The notes under the pieces were generated by a model that worked only from the letters and a program-made list of their open reading frames with translations, made no database searches and had not been told where the DNA came from. A stretch of DNA of 64,000 nucleotides from CAZDVQ01 sp964508975. GTDB taxonomy: Bacteria; Bacteroidota; Bacteroidia; Chitinophagales; Saprospiraceae. The stretch is from positions 1 through 64,000 of the forward strand of contig CAZDVQ010000001.1 in the NCBI GenBank assembly GCA_964508975.1, given 5' to 3'. A program made the translations under genes and the position numbers. This document shows positions 8,778 to 16,969 of the stretch, one piece after another. Position 1 is the stretch's first letter. Each line of letters opens with the position of its first letter.

Positions 8778-9164
8778 ATGTCAGCTACACAAGTTTATCT
8801 AAAAGACTTACACCACGACCATAAAATGTGGTCAAACGAACTCCGTTTCGTGCGAGATGAAATTGGAATTTTTGAAGAACGCCTTGGGGAATTGGTTACA
8901 CGCAACACCGACAAAGAGATGTTGGCCCAGGTAGAACATTTCCAAAATCAGTTTATCCGCCACCGTGAATTGGTGGATACGTTCACGCACGACATTAAAA
9001 TCAAAGAGGAAGAGTTAGTCCAGTACGTTAAAGACCACCCTGTGGCCATTGACCACGTGAAACTGGATGACCACGTGGAGCTACGCGAGGCGGTTGAAAC
9101 CTTTGTAAAGCGTTACACCGACTTGAAAGCGGAGTTCCAGCGCTTCTCTAGCAAATGGATGTAA
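8778..9164 (+). CDS. Small helical protein of unknown function
   Basis: 128 residues, almost entirely charged heptad-like helix (for example RDEIGIFEERLGELV and KIKEEELVQYV), rich in His and Glu, with no signal peptide or membrane segment. It looks like a cytoplasmic coiled-coil or helical-bundle protein. It leads a closely spaced rightward group of three small genes ending in a strong terminator; the second is a CBS-pair protein. The grouping suggests a shared regulatory or stress role, but nothing in the sequence defines it. I do not recognise the family. Confidence 0.7.
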   Translation: MSATQVYLKDLHHDHKMWSNELRFVRDEIGIFEERLGELVTRNTDKEMLAQVEHFQNQFIRHRELVDTFTHDIKIKEEELVQYVKDHPVAIDHVKLDDHVELREAVETFVKRYTDLKAEFQRFSSKWM

Positions 9165-9245
9165 GCATTTGGAAATCTCCAACAAAAGGCCTATTTTGTG
9201 CCTTCATCAAAAAACCTTAATTAACTGTAAAATCTATTGAGCCTT

Positions 9246-9680
9246 ATGCGCCAGCCAGTATCTACCATCATGATTACCAATTTATTCACGGTAGCCCCTA
9301 CGGATAAACTCACTGCTGTCAAAGACATTTTTGACAAGCACATGATTCACCACATCCCTGTGGTGCACTACAAAGAACTTTCAGGTATCGTTAGCTACAC
9401 AGATTACTTGAAAGTGTTGAAATCAAAATTTGACGAAGGTGGCCAATCTTTGGCCGAAATCCTCGAATCGCACACCGTTGAGGAAATCATGACCACCCGT
9501 ATCGCTAAACTAGAACCAAGCGACCAAATCGGCGCTGCTGCTGAACTCATGTTGACCAACATGTTCCACGCCGTACCTGTTTGCGAAAACGGCGAGCTGG
9601 TTGGCCTTGTAACCACGCACGATGTGATTAAACATGCTTTATCAGAAGCATACCCCGACAAACATACCATCTTCGGTTAA
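9246..9680 (+). CDS. CBS-domain-pair protein
   Basis: Stand-alone CBS pair of 144 residues. The first CBS motif spans about residues 1-60 (MITNLFTVAPTDKLTAV, HHIPVV, GIVSYTDYLK) and the second about 75-140 (IMTTRIAKLEPSDQIGAA, HAVPVCENGELVGLVT). CBS pairs bind adenine nucleotides such as AMP, ATP or SAM and usually regulate a partner. No partner enzyme is fused here, so it may act on the products of the flanking genes. I start at ATG 9246; a TTG three codons earlier is possible. Its gaps to the upstream and downstream genes are 81 bp and 20 bp. Confidence 0.88.
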   Translation: MRQPVSTIMITNLFTVAPTDKLTAVKDIFDKHMIHHIPVVHYKELSGIVSYTDYLKVLKSKFDEGGQSLAEILESHTVEEIMTTRIAKLEPSDQIGAAAELMLTNMFHAVPVCENGELVGLVTTHDVIKHALSEAYPDKHTIFG

Positions 9681-9700
9681 TTTTTTTTAAGACCTACACC

Positions 9701-10078
9701 ATGATAATCTCAGATGACATCACCCTATCCGAGATTCAAGAAGCATTCCACGAAAAGTTCCCTTACTTAAAAATTGAATTCTTCAAGACTCCTCACCAAC
9801 CGGGTGAAGGCTCTCCCGCTTCAGACCTACTTGACCACAACTTGAAAATAGGTGCTGTCCGTACCGTTCACAACAACGGCGAACTTAGCATCAATGGACA
9901 CCTTAAAGCGAGAAGCCTCGAAGCACACTTCAGCGAAATGTACGGTTTAAACGTACAAGTATTCCGACTCCGGAACAAGGTTTGGATTCAAACCATCAAC
10001 CTAGATGACCATACGCTAGCCGACTTGAACCGCGACGCTGAAGCTTTTACAAATTCCTTTAAAGAAGAGACCGAATAA
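9701..10078 (+). CDS. Small conserved-looking protein of unknown function
   Basis: 125 residues, soluble, mixed alpha/beta. The sequence alternates strands and helices (SEIQEAFHEKFPYLKIEFF, LKARSLEAHFSEMYGLNVQVF, NKVWIQT) and carries no motif I recognise. It starts 20 bp after the CBS-pair gene and ends 18 bp before a terminator, so it is the last gene of the unit. A binding or adaptor role beside the CBS protein is only a guess. Confidence 0.72.
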   Translation: MIISDDITLSEIQEAFHEKFPYLKIEFFKTPHQPGEGSPASDLLDHNLKIGAVRTVHNNGELSINGHLKARSLEAHFSEMYGLNVQVFRLRNKVWIQTINLDDHTLADLNRDAEAFTNSFKEETE

Positions 10079-10096
10079 AGCTCTTCTGCACATCAT

Positions 10097-10130
10097 AAAG
10101 CCCTGCACCTCCACGGTGTGGGGCTTTTTT
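10097..10130 (+). terminator. Rho-independent terminator
   Basis: AAAGCCC pairs with GGGCTTT around an inner GCACC/GGTGT stem and is followed by T6. It closes the three-gene unit that starts at 8778. Confidence 0.88.
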
Positions 10131-10244
10131 AGGTGTTAGGGCACAGGTTTTAGTTATTAGGGGATAGTGCTCTGCTCTCCACTCTGCTCTCTGCCTTCTG
10201 CTCTCTGAACTCATTAAAACCCTATACAACTGGTCGTATTTATA

Positions 10245-10252
10245 TACTTTTG
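10245..10252 (+). promoter_or_regulatory. Candidate -7 box (TACTTTTG) for DUF2061-cysQ
   Basis: Exact TAnnTTTG match 22 bp before the first ATG of the DUF2061 gene. No -33 TTG is evident. Confidence 0.45.
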
Positions 10253-10274
10253 TATCTTCATCGATATAAATAAA

Positions 10275-10529
10275 ATGGCCATGTCAAAAGATTCACACCT
10301 CAGGAGTTTAATTAAAGGTATCAGCTGGCGTATAGTTGGGACGCTCGACACAATAGTCCTTTCCTATATTTTTACCGGGAATATCAAGGTTGCCGCTGCT
10401 ATTGGCGGTACTGAAGTGCTGACCAAAGTATTGCTGTTTTACTTCCACGAACGTGCCTGGAACATGGTTCCCCCGGGAAGATTAGAGCGAATTTTTTCCA
10501 AAAAATCAAATACCCGCCCGAATGACTAA
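10275..10529 (+). CDS. DUF2061 membrane protein
   Basis: 84 residues with two predicted membrane segments separated by a short turn (TLDTIVLSYIFTG and AAAIGGTEVLTKVLLFYFHER), preceded by SLIKGISWRIVG. These are the hallmarks of DUF2061, a small inner-membrane family often found next to sulfate-assimilation genes. Its end overlaps the start of cysQ by 8 bp, which argues for co-translation and a role in sulfur metabolism. The two starting Met codons (10275, 10281) cannot be separated. Biochemical function is unknown. Confidence 0.85.
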   Translation: MAMSKDSHLRSLIKGISWRIVGTLDTIVLSYIFTGNIKVAAAIGGTEVLTKVLLFYFHERAWNMVPPGRLERIFSKKSNTRPND

Positions 10530-11301
10530 TTATGTTGCGTTGATACCTGAGCTGCTCCGCATAGCCCAGGATGCTGGCGAAGCCATCATGCAAGTATACA
10601 ATGGTGCCGATCAGGGCCTTGAGTTTAAAGCCGACGACTCGCCCCTCACCGAGGCTGATCGCCAGGCCAACACCATTATATGTGCTGGGCTTGAACGCAT
10701 TAGCCCAGATATCATGATTATCTCCGAGGAAAATAAAATCCTCGATTACGATATTCGCCGACAAGCCAGTACCTGCTGGCTCGTCGATCCGCTTGATGGT
10801 ACCAAAGAATTTGTGAAACGCAATGGCGACTTTACCGTGAATATTGCCCTCGTTGAGCATGGAAAGCCTATCATGGGCGTAGTTTTCGCCCCTGCCTGGA
10901 ACGAGCTTTACTATGCCGCTAAAGGCCAAGGCGCTTTCCAGGTTATTGGCGATGAGCATATCCGATTGCAGGCAGCCAGCTACTCAGCCCAGGATAGCGG
11001 CCTCACCATCGTTTGCTCGCGCTCGCACCTGAACGAGGCTACCCAAGCCTTTCTCGACACCTACCACGAACCACAACTGGCCAGCCGCGGTAGTGCTTTC
11101 AAATTTTTGCTCCTAGCCGCAGGTAAAGCCCATGTTTACCCCCGTTTAGCGCCAACCATGGAATGGGACACGGCCGCAGCACACATCATACTGGAGGAAG
11201 CCGGTGGCACAATAATTAACCCAGAAACAGGTAAATCGCTAGAATATAATAAAGAATCTTTGATAAATCCTAATTTTGTGGCCCGGGGCAAGGAGTCCTG
11301 A
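10522..11301 (+). CDS. cysQ: 3'(2'),5'-bisphosphate nucleotidase CysQ
   Basis: Lithium-sensitive phosphatase of the inositol monophosphatase superfamily, 259 residues. It removes the 3' phosphate from PAP, the inhibitory by-product of sulfate activation. The metal-binding motifs are all present: the EE pair in IISEENK, DPLDGTKEF, and WDTAAAHIILEEAGG near the C-terminus. The start lies inside the end of the DUF2061 gene, and metF follows after 10 bp. This neighbourhood links sulfate assimilation to methionine and SAM metabolism. Confidence 0.93.
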   Translation: MTNYVALIPELLRIAQDAGEAIMQVYNGADQGLEFKADDSPLTEADRQANTIICAGLERISPDIMIISEENKILDYDIRRQASTCWLVDPLDGTKEFVKRNGDFTVNIALVEHGKPIMGVVFAPAWNELYYAAKGQGAFQVIGDEHIRLQAASYSAQDSGLTIVCSRSHLNEATQAFLDTYHEPQLASRGSAFKFLLLAAGKAHVYPRLAPTMEWDTAAAHIILEEAGGTIINPETGKSLEYNKESLINPNFVARGKES

Positions 11302-11311
11302 TTAATCCAAC

Positions 11312-12265
11312 ATGAAAGTAACTGAACATTTTAAGCAAAACGTAGGTAAAACGCTTATCTCGTTTGAAATTTTACCTCCGCTCAAAGGCGGTAGTATCCA
11401 AAGTATCTTTGAAATCCTTGACCCGCTCATGGACTTCAAACCTCCTTTCATCGACGTGACCTACCATCGCGAGGAGTTTATTTATGTTCAAAAAACATCT
11501 GGCTACTACGAGAAAACGGCCATTCGCAAACGCCCCGGCACCGTGGGTATTTGTGCCGCCATCATGCACCGCTACGGTGTTGATGCCGTGCCGCACCTCA
11601 TTTGTGGTGGATTCACGAAGGAAGAAACCGAAAATGCCCTCGTCGACCTACATTTTCTAGGTGTCGATAATGTACTCGTACTCAGAGGTGATGCCCGCAA
11701 GTTTGAAGAAAAATTCATCCCGCAGGAAGGCGGTCATGCTTATGCTCTCGACCTCGTGAAACAGGTAGATGGCATGAATAAAGGTGTTTACCTCGACGAT
11801 GAAGCCACGGGTAGCGGTACCGATTTCTGTATCGGCATCGCGGGTTACCCCGAGAAACATTTCGAGGCGCCCAACCTGGCTTCCGACCTCCATTACCTGA
11901 AGGAAAAGGTAAAAGCTGGTGCCGATTACATCGTGACACAAATGTTCTTCGACAACGCAAAATTCTTCGAGTTCGTGGATATGTGCCGCAAAGAAGGCAT
12001 CACCGTGCCCATCGTACCGGGCCTAAAACCCATCACCAAGCAGTACCAACTCAACTCGCTGCCCCGCCACTTCCACATTGACCTGCCACAAGACCTCGTC
12101 AATGCCCTGGGTAGCGCCAAAACGGCCGAGGCCCGCCGTCAGGTTGGCATCGAGTGGTGCATCGCGCAGTCGAAGGAGTTGAAAGCATCAGGTGTTGAGT
12201 GCTTACATTATTACACCATGGGCGACCTCGACACGATAACCAAAATCGTTTCGGCAGTTTATTAG
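11312..12265 (+). CDS. metF: 5,10-methylenetetrahydrofolate reductase
   Basis: FAD-dependent reductase of 317 residues, the expected size for the bacterial enzyme, making 5-methyl-THF for methionine synthesis. Family features include FEILPPL with the catalytic Glu, DVTYH, the VLRGDA segment, IGIAGYPEKH and the QMFFDNAKF region. It follows cysQ by 10 bp, so the two are likely co-transcribed. Element A copy 3 begins 10 bp after its stop and separates it from metK. Confidence 0.95.
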   Translation: MKVTEHFKQNVGKTLISFEILPPLKGGSIQSIFEILDPLMDFKPPFIDVTYHREEFIYVQKTSGYYEKTAIRKRPGTVGICAAIMHRYGVDAVPHLICGGFTKEETENALVDLHFLGVDNVLVLRGDARKFEEKFIPQEGGHAYALDLVKQVDGMNKGVYLDDEATGSGTDFCIGIAGYPEKHFEAPNLASDLHYLKEKVKAGADYIVTQMFFDNAKFFEFVDMCRKEGITVPIVPGLKPITKQYQLNSLPRHFHIDLPQDLVNALGSAKTAEARRQVGIEWCIAQSKELKASGVECLHYYTMGDLDTITKIVSAVY

Positions 12266-12275
12266 TTTTTATTTT

Positions 12276-12449
12276 GGGCGTGCCCCCTCCGCCTTTTAGG
12301 CGTATGGAATACGCCCCAAGGCGCTCGGGGTCGCTGTCCTACGGGTGCGCTGGTCGCTTAGTGCGCCTTTGTTTTCTGTTGGGCCGCAGATTTTCTGCCC
12401 CTACATGCGGCGCACCGCCGCTGCGCGGCGCCCTCCGGCCAGCTCACGC
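12276..12449 (+). repeat. Element A, copy 3, long form (outer stem GCGTG/CACGC)
   Basis: Sense orientation, immediately 3' of metF. It is longer than average because the central arm is expanded: the copy carries extra sequence around 12360-12410 and differs in the core. The ends obey the pairing rule. It and its flanks fill most of the 316-bp gap before metK; nothing else is seen there except an AT-rich promoter-like stretch at 12550-12582. Confidence 0.75.
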
Positions 12450-12582
12450 AGAACTTTGTTCTGTAATTACCAGCCCGCGGGTACATTTTACCGTGAATTA
12501 TTTTTAATTTTACGCGCCCTAAGCAACAGGCCAGGGCGAAACACGCATAAAACCTACATCTTAATTTTTTAATTTTTGCAAA

Positions 12583-13824
12583 ATGCCATACTTTTTCACT
12601 TCTGAATCGGTATCAGAAGGCCATCCCGACAAAGTTTCAGACCAAATATCCGATGCCGTACTTGACGCCTTCTTGGCCGTTGACCCAAACTCGAAAGTTG
12701 CTTGTGAAACCCTCGTGACCACTGGCCTTTGTGTCATCGCTGGTGAAATCCGCTCAAAAGGCAGCATCGATGTTCAAGAAGTAGCCCGCCAAGCCATTCG
12801 CAAAATCGGTTACACCAAGTCTGAATATAAATTCGACGCCGACTCATGTGGTGTTTTGTCTGCATTACACGAACAATCAGCCGACATCGCCCAAGGCGTT
12901 GACGTAAACAAAAAAGAAGAAGAACAAGGTGCTGGCGACCAAGGTATGATGTTCGGTTTCGCGACCAACGAAACTGAAAGCTACATGCCATTGGCACTCG
13001 AAATCTCGCACATCATCCTTCGCGAGTTGGCCGATATGCGCCGCGAGATGACCGATATCAAATACCTCCGCCCTGATGCTAAGTCGCAGGTTACCATCGA
13101 GTACGATGACAACCACAAACCTATCGCGATCAACGCCATCGTGGTTTCAACCCAACACGACGACTTCGACCAAGATGACGCTATGTTGGCAAAAATCCGT
13201 AAAGACATCGTTGAGTTGCTCATCCCACGCGTGAAAGCAAAATTGCGCCCAGATGTTCAAGCCCTATTCAACGATAAAATCATCTACCACATCAACCCAA
13301 CGGGTAAATTCGTTATCGGTGGCCCACACGGCGACTCTGGTTTGACTGGCCGTAAAATCATCGTTGACACTTACGGTGGTAAAGGTGCACACGGTGGCGG
13401 TGCTTTCTCTGGTAAAGACAGCTCTAAAGTTGACCGTTCTGCCGCATACGCTACACGCCACATCGCTAAAAATATCGTGGCTGCTGGCCTTGCTGAGCAA
13501 TGCTTGGTTCAAGTAGCTTACGCCATTGGTGTTGCTGAACCTGTAGGTTTGTTCGTAGATACCTACGGTACTGCTAAAGTTAGCATGACCGACGGTGAAA
13601 TCGCCCGTAAAATCCAAGGTTTGTTCGATATGCGCCCAGCGAAAATCGTTGAACGCTTTGGCCTTAAAAACCCAATCTTCTCTGAAACTGCTGCCTATGG
13701 TCACATGGGTCGTCAACCAGGAAAGAAAACCGTGGTTATCCAAGGTAAAGAAACCGTTGTTGAAACTTTCACTTGGGAACGCCTCGACATGGTTGACCAA
13801 GTGAAGAGTACGTTTGGACTTTAG
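12583..13824 (+). CDS. metK: S-adenosylmethionine synthetase
   Basis: Makes SAM from methionine and ATP; 413 residues, in the range of the slightly longer Bacteroidota form. Signatures are SESVSEGHPDK at the N-terminus, GDQGMMFGFA, GPHGDSGLTGRKIIVD and GGGAFSGKDSSKVDRS. Codon use is strongly biased (GGT, CGC, AAA), as expected for a highly expressed gene. It sits downstream of cysQ-metF but behind element A copy 3, so it may have its own promoter; an AAAT-rich region with TTAATTTTTG lies just upstream. Confidence 0.97.
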   Translation: MPYFFTSESVSEGHPDKVSDQISDAVLDAFLAVDPNSKVACETLVTTGLCVIAGEIRSKGSIDVQEVARQAIRKIGYTKSEYKFDADSCGVLSALHEQSADIAQGVDVNKKEEEQGAGDQGMMFGFATNETESYMPLALEISHIILRELADMRREMTDIKYLRPDAKSQVTIEYDDNHKPIAINAIVVSTQHDDFDQDDAMLAKIRKDIVELLIPRVKAKLRPDVQALFNDKIIYHINPTGKFVIGGPHGDSGLTGRKIIVDTYGGKGAHGGGAFSGKDSSKVDRSAAYATRHIAKNIVAAGLAEQCLVQVAYAIGVAEPVGLFVDTYGTAKVSMTDGEIARKIQGLFDMRPAKIVERFGLKNPIFSETAAYGHMGRQPGKKTVVIQGKETVVETFTWERLDMVDQVKSTFGL

Positions 13825-13895
13825 CTTACGGCTAAAAAAAGCTCTTTTTCGATGATTTTTGCTCCAAAAAATAGTTATATAGAACCACTATGCGC

Positions 13896-13968
13896 CTATT
13901 TTTTAAAGCAATCTCATCGTAAAATAGCTAATTTTTAGCTCGAAACCCAAAGGCCAAACGTACTCTAA
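13896..13968 (+). repeat. Repeat E, copy 1
   Basis: About 73 bp including ATTTTTTAAAGCA, CTCAT, AAAATAGCT and CTCGAAACCCAAA, with a near-copy at 19809-19882. It lies between metK and its likely terminator. No coding potential. Confidence 0.6.
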
Positions 13969-14010
13969 AGCAGCATTTGGCTTGTAGTCTAAACCGATAC
14001 CTCACGAAAA

Positions 14011-14039
14011 AAGCCACGCTGATTAGCGTGGCTTTTTTT
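14011..14039. terminator. Bidirectional terminator
   Basis: GCCACGCT-GATT-AGCGTGGC flanked by A6 on the left and T7 on the right, able to stop transcription from metK and from the leftward gene at 14152. Confidence 0.85.
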
Positions 14040-14041
14040 AT

Positions 14042-14146
14042 GCGTTAGCTGCTTGGAGGGCGTGCCCGTTAAGGGCACGGTGCGAAGCACGGAGCGCAGC
14101 GAACCCCGGAAAGGAGCGACCCGGCGCAACACGCCGGGGAACGCCC
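14042..14146 (-). repeat. Element A, copy 4 (outer stem GCGTT/AACGC)
   Basis: Sense orientation, 5 bp beyond the stop of the leftward gene at 14152. Its 3' hairpin is CGTGCCC-TTAAC-GGGCACG, unlike the sequence of other copies but still fully paired. Confidence 0.85.
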
Positions 14147-14151
14147 AGAAA

Positions 14152-14670
14152 TTAATCTTGAATGATAATATAATCCGCTGGATGCGCATTGATATAACGC
14201 TTCTTCTCATCGGTCAAGGCGTTAAATTGCGCTTGGGTTAGTTGTGTTGCATTGGGGTTCGGGTTGGCCACGTTGGTGGGTAGGGCTGTTGAACCACTTA
14301 GGTTAGGCATACCAGCCTGCTGTCTTGCTGCAAAACCCTGAGGGTCAGACAAATACAAAAACTCCTTATAGTCGCTATAACTGCGAGTCACAATTTGACT
14401 AGCCCGAGCTTCGTAGTCCATAATATCGCGCTGTACTAAGCTAGGACCGTTAAAAATAATGATGTGCCCGTAGGCTTCGTGGGTCAATTGCTCGGTAAAA
14501 GGTAGGCTGTTGAAATAAGCACGAGAAAACACACGCACATTCGGGTGAGCTTGTAGCCATGCCTGTTCAGTTGTTTGAATCTGCTCGGCGCTATGGTATT
14601 TCTCCAATACTTGTGCCTGTGCCTGCGAAAGAGCACACACAAACAACATGATAAAAGTTAAACGAAGCAT
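14152..14670 (-). CDS. Hypothetical secreted protein
   Basis: 172 residues with a clear signal peptide (FIMLFVCALSQAQAQ, cleavage near residue 20). The mature part is hydrophilic and ends in a Pro/Asn-rich linker followed by a helix with LTQAQFNALTDEKKRYINAHP, which resembles short helical repeats also seen near the N-terminus (AEQIQTTEQAWLQAHPNVRVF). A duplicated helix-Ala-His-Pro motif is therefore visible. I do not recognise the family. Probably periplasmic or surface-exposed. A 24-bp gap separates it from the ABC ATPase gene upstream. Confidence 0.68.
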   Translation of the reverse strand: MLRLTFIMLFVCALSQAQAQVLEKYHSAEQIQTTEQAWLQAHPNVRVFSRAYFNSLPFTEQLTHEAYGHIIIFNGPSLVQRDIMDYEARASQIVTRSYSDYKEFLYLSDPQGFAARQQAGMPNLSGSTALPTNVANPNPNATQLTQAQFNALTDEKKRYINAHPADYIIIQD

Positions 14671-14694
14671 CTGTATTGAATTTAAACGGTAAAA

Positions 14695-15408
14695 TTATGA
14701 TGTCCAAAAGCTACGTTCCTTTTGCACACCAGTTTTCTCATCATCCATAAACGACTGCCGGTTGGCATATGTTTCAAGTTTGCCTTGTTGCATAAAGCCA
14801 AATTGTTGGCCAAGCTGTAGGGCTTCTTTCAAATCGTGGGTTACAAATACAGCGCTGATGTGGTATTGCAGGGCTATATCTTTAAACAAAGCCTGCATTT
14901 GCTGCCTGGTATCCACATCTAGATTGCTGAAAGGCTCATCCAACAGCAGCAGTTTAGGCTGTACGATAATAGCCCGGCCAAAAGCCACGCGTTGTTTCTG
15001 CCCGCCCGATAATTGATGGGGCATTTTATCGCGGTGTGCGCTCAAATCTAACTGCGCGAGCATCTCATCGCATTTTTGCTGTAGTTCAAACTTGTCGTAT
15101 GGTTTCAACTTTAAGCCAAAGGCTATATTTTCAAACACGTTCAAGTGCGGAAACAACAAACTTTCTTGGTACATGTACACCACCGCTCGCTGTTGGGGTG
15201 CCAATTGCTCAATGGCACGGCCCTCCAGCCAAATTTGGCCATTATCTGCCGCTAAAAGTCCTGCAATAATTTTCAGCAAGGTTGTTTTACCCGAACCCGA
15301 TTTTCCAAGTATAGCCAAGATTTGGCCCTGTTCAAGTTCAAGTTGAACCTGATCAAGCACTTGCTCTTGCCCAAATGATTTACTAATATGTGTTAAACGT
15401 AAAAACAC
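14695..15408 (-). CDS. ABC transporter ATP-binding protein (orphan)
   Basis: 237-residue nucleotide-binding subunit. Walker A is GKSGSGKTT (residues 35-43), the signature LSGGQKQRV is near 132, Walker B LLLDEPF near 157 and the switch His in VFVTHDLKEAL. The sequence looks most like the spermidine/sulfate/iron (PotA-CysA-FbpC) group but lacks the C-terminal regulatory domain. No permease or binding protein is adjacent; panB lies 3 bp upstream. Either the partner is elsewhere or it serves a non-transport role. Family firm, substrate unknown. Confidence 0.85.
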   Translation of the reverse strand: MFLRLTHISKSFGQEQVLDQVQLELEQGQILAILGKSGSGKTTLLKIIAGLLAADNGQIWLEGRAIEQLAPQQRAVVYMYQESLLFPHLNVFENIAFGLKLKPYDKFELQQKCDEMLAQLDLSAHRDKMPHQLSGGQKQRVAFGRAIIVQPKLLLLDEPFSNLDVDTRQQMQALFKDIALQYHISAVFVTHDLKEALQLGQQFGFMQQGKLETYANRQSFMDDEKTGVQKERSFWTS

Positions 15409-15411
15409 GTA

Positions 15412-16227
15412 TTAATACTGTTCATCCTCGCTCGGGAAACTGCGGCTGCGCACATCGCGGATGTACTCCTCCGTAGCGGTTTGCATTTCGTCAAACAACT
15501 CGCGGTAACGGCGTAAAAACCGAGGTTTAAAATCTTTGGTAATACCCAACATATCGTGGGTTACCAGCACTTGGCCATCACAATCGTGGCCAGCACCAAT
15601 CCCGATAACGGGTATTTCAACACTTTCAGATACCGCCTTAGCTAGGTGTGCCGGTATTTTTTCAAGTACTATGGCAAAGCAACCCATCTCGGCTAAGAAT
15701 TTGGCATCGTCTTTCAACTTTTCAGCCTCTTCTTCTTCTTTTGCACGAACTGTGTAGGTGCCGTACTTGTAAATTGATTGAGGCATCAAGCCCAGGTGCC
15801 CCATCACAGGAATACCTGCCGACAGGATATTTTTGATGGCGTCGCCAATTTCGCGGCCACCTTCTAATTTTACGGCATGCCCGCCCGACTCTTTCATAAT
15901 CCGGATAGCCGATTCAAGGGCTTTCATCGGGTTACTTTGGTAAGCCCCGAAAGGCATATCCACCACCACGAGTGCCTTTTTTACCGCGCGTACCACCCCT
16001 TGGGCATGGTAAATCATTTGATCGAGCGTAATAGGCAAGGTTGTTTCATGGCCCGCCATCACGTTGGAGGCAGAATCGCCCACCAATAATATATCGATAC
16101 CGGCTGCATCCAAGATGCGGGCCATCGAAAAATCATAGGCGGTCAACATGGCGATACGTTCGCCACGTTGTTTCATTTCGCGTAGGGTATGGGTAGTAAT
16201 GCGTTTAGCTTCGCTATGTACAGACAT
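15412..16227 (-). CDS. panB: 3-methyl-2-oxobutanoate hydroxymethyltransferase
   Basis: First committed step of pantothenate synthesis: transfers a hydroxymethyl group from methylene-THF to 2-oxoisovalerate. 271 residues, the normal length. Metal and substrate motifs include LVGDSASNVMAGHETTLP, HAQGVVRAV, DMPFG, KLEGG, GHLGLMPQS and IGIGAGHDCDGQVLV. It is 3 bp from the ABC ATPase gene and 50 bp from the response-regulator gene upstream. Confidence 0.96.
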   Translation of the reverse strand: MSVHSEAKRITTHTLREMKQRGERIAMLTAYDFSMARILDAAGIDILLVGDSASNVMAGHETTLPITLDQMIYHAQGVVRAVKKALVVVDMPFGAYQSNPMKALESAIRIMKESGGHAVKLEGGREIGDAIKNILSAGIPVMGHLGLMPQSIYKYGTYTVRAKEEEEAEKLKDDAKFLAEMGCFAIVLEKIPAHLAKAVSESVEIPVIGIGAGHDCDGQVLVTHDMLGITKDFKPRFLRRYRELFDEMQTATEEYIRDVRSRSFPSEDEQY

Positions 16228-16277
16228 GATAGAGTCGTTTTGTGGCGTGAATATCGGAATAATTATTTAGAACTACA

Positions 16278-16961
16278 TTACTCTACAAACTTATACCCAA
16301 CACTGCGGATAGAATGGAAGTAATGCGGGTTCTTGGGATCTGCTTCAAAGTACTTGCGGAACGACAAGATGAAGTTATCAATCGTCCGTGTAGAAGGGTA
16401 AACGTCGTAACCCCAAACAGCCTGTAATATCTGTTGTCGCGAGACTACCTCATTCTTGCGCTCAATGAGGAGCTTGAGCAACATGGCTTCTTTTTTAGTC
16501 AGCCTAAAATTACCTTGTACCCCTTGCGCTTCAAAGGTTTTGAAGTTGATGCTATTCACCCCAAACTGGTACTGGTCAAAGGCATCTGCCGTTTCGCGGT
16601 TGCTACGTTTAATCAAGTTTTGCACCCGCAAGAGTAATTCCTCTAGGTTAAACGGCTTGGTTAAATAGTCGTCGGCACCCTTTTTTAAGCCTGTAACACG
16701 GTCTAAGGTTGAATCTTTGGCCGTCAAGAACATGGCGGGCACGGCGCTGTCTTGTAACCTGATTTGCTCTAATAGCTGGAATCCATCTATTTCGGGCATC
16801 ATCACGTCAAGTAACAGCAGGTCAAAATGCTGTTCCCTGAAAAACAACAGGGCCTCGCGGCCGTTGCGGGCAGCCACCACCTCGTAGCCTTCTAGCTCCA
16901 AGTTCAACTTGAGTACATCGCGGAGGCTATCTTCATCCTCGGCCAGCAGAATGCGTAACAT
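16278..16961 (-). CDS. OmpR-family response regulator
   Basis: 227 residues. The receiver domain (1-120) has the acidic pair AEDED, phospho-acceptor Asp52 in LLLLDVMMP, Thr80 and Lys102 in LTKPF. A winged-helix DNA-binding domain covers about 135-225 and ends YHSIRSVGYKFVE. It is encoded 8 bp downstream of a histidine kinase, its obvious partner. Target genes cannot be read from the sequence. Confidence 0.93.
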   Translation of the reverse strand: MLRILLAEDEDSLRDVLKLNLELEGYEVVAARNGREALLFFREQHFDLLLLDVMMPEIDGFQLLEQIRLQDSAVPAMFLTAKDSTLDRVTGLKKGADDYLTKPFNLEELLLRVQNLIKRSNRETADAFDQYQFGVNSINFKTFEAQGVQGNFRLTKKEAMLLKLLIERKNEVVSRQQILQAVWGYDVYPSTRTIDNFILSFRKYFEADPKNPHYFHSIRSVGYKFVE

Positions 16962-16969
16962 ATGGTCAG

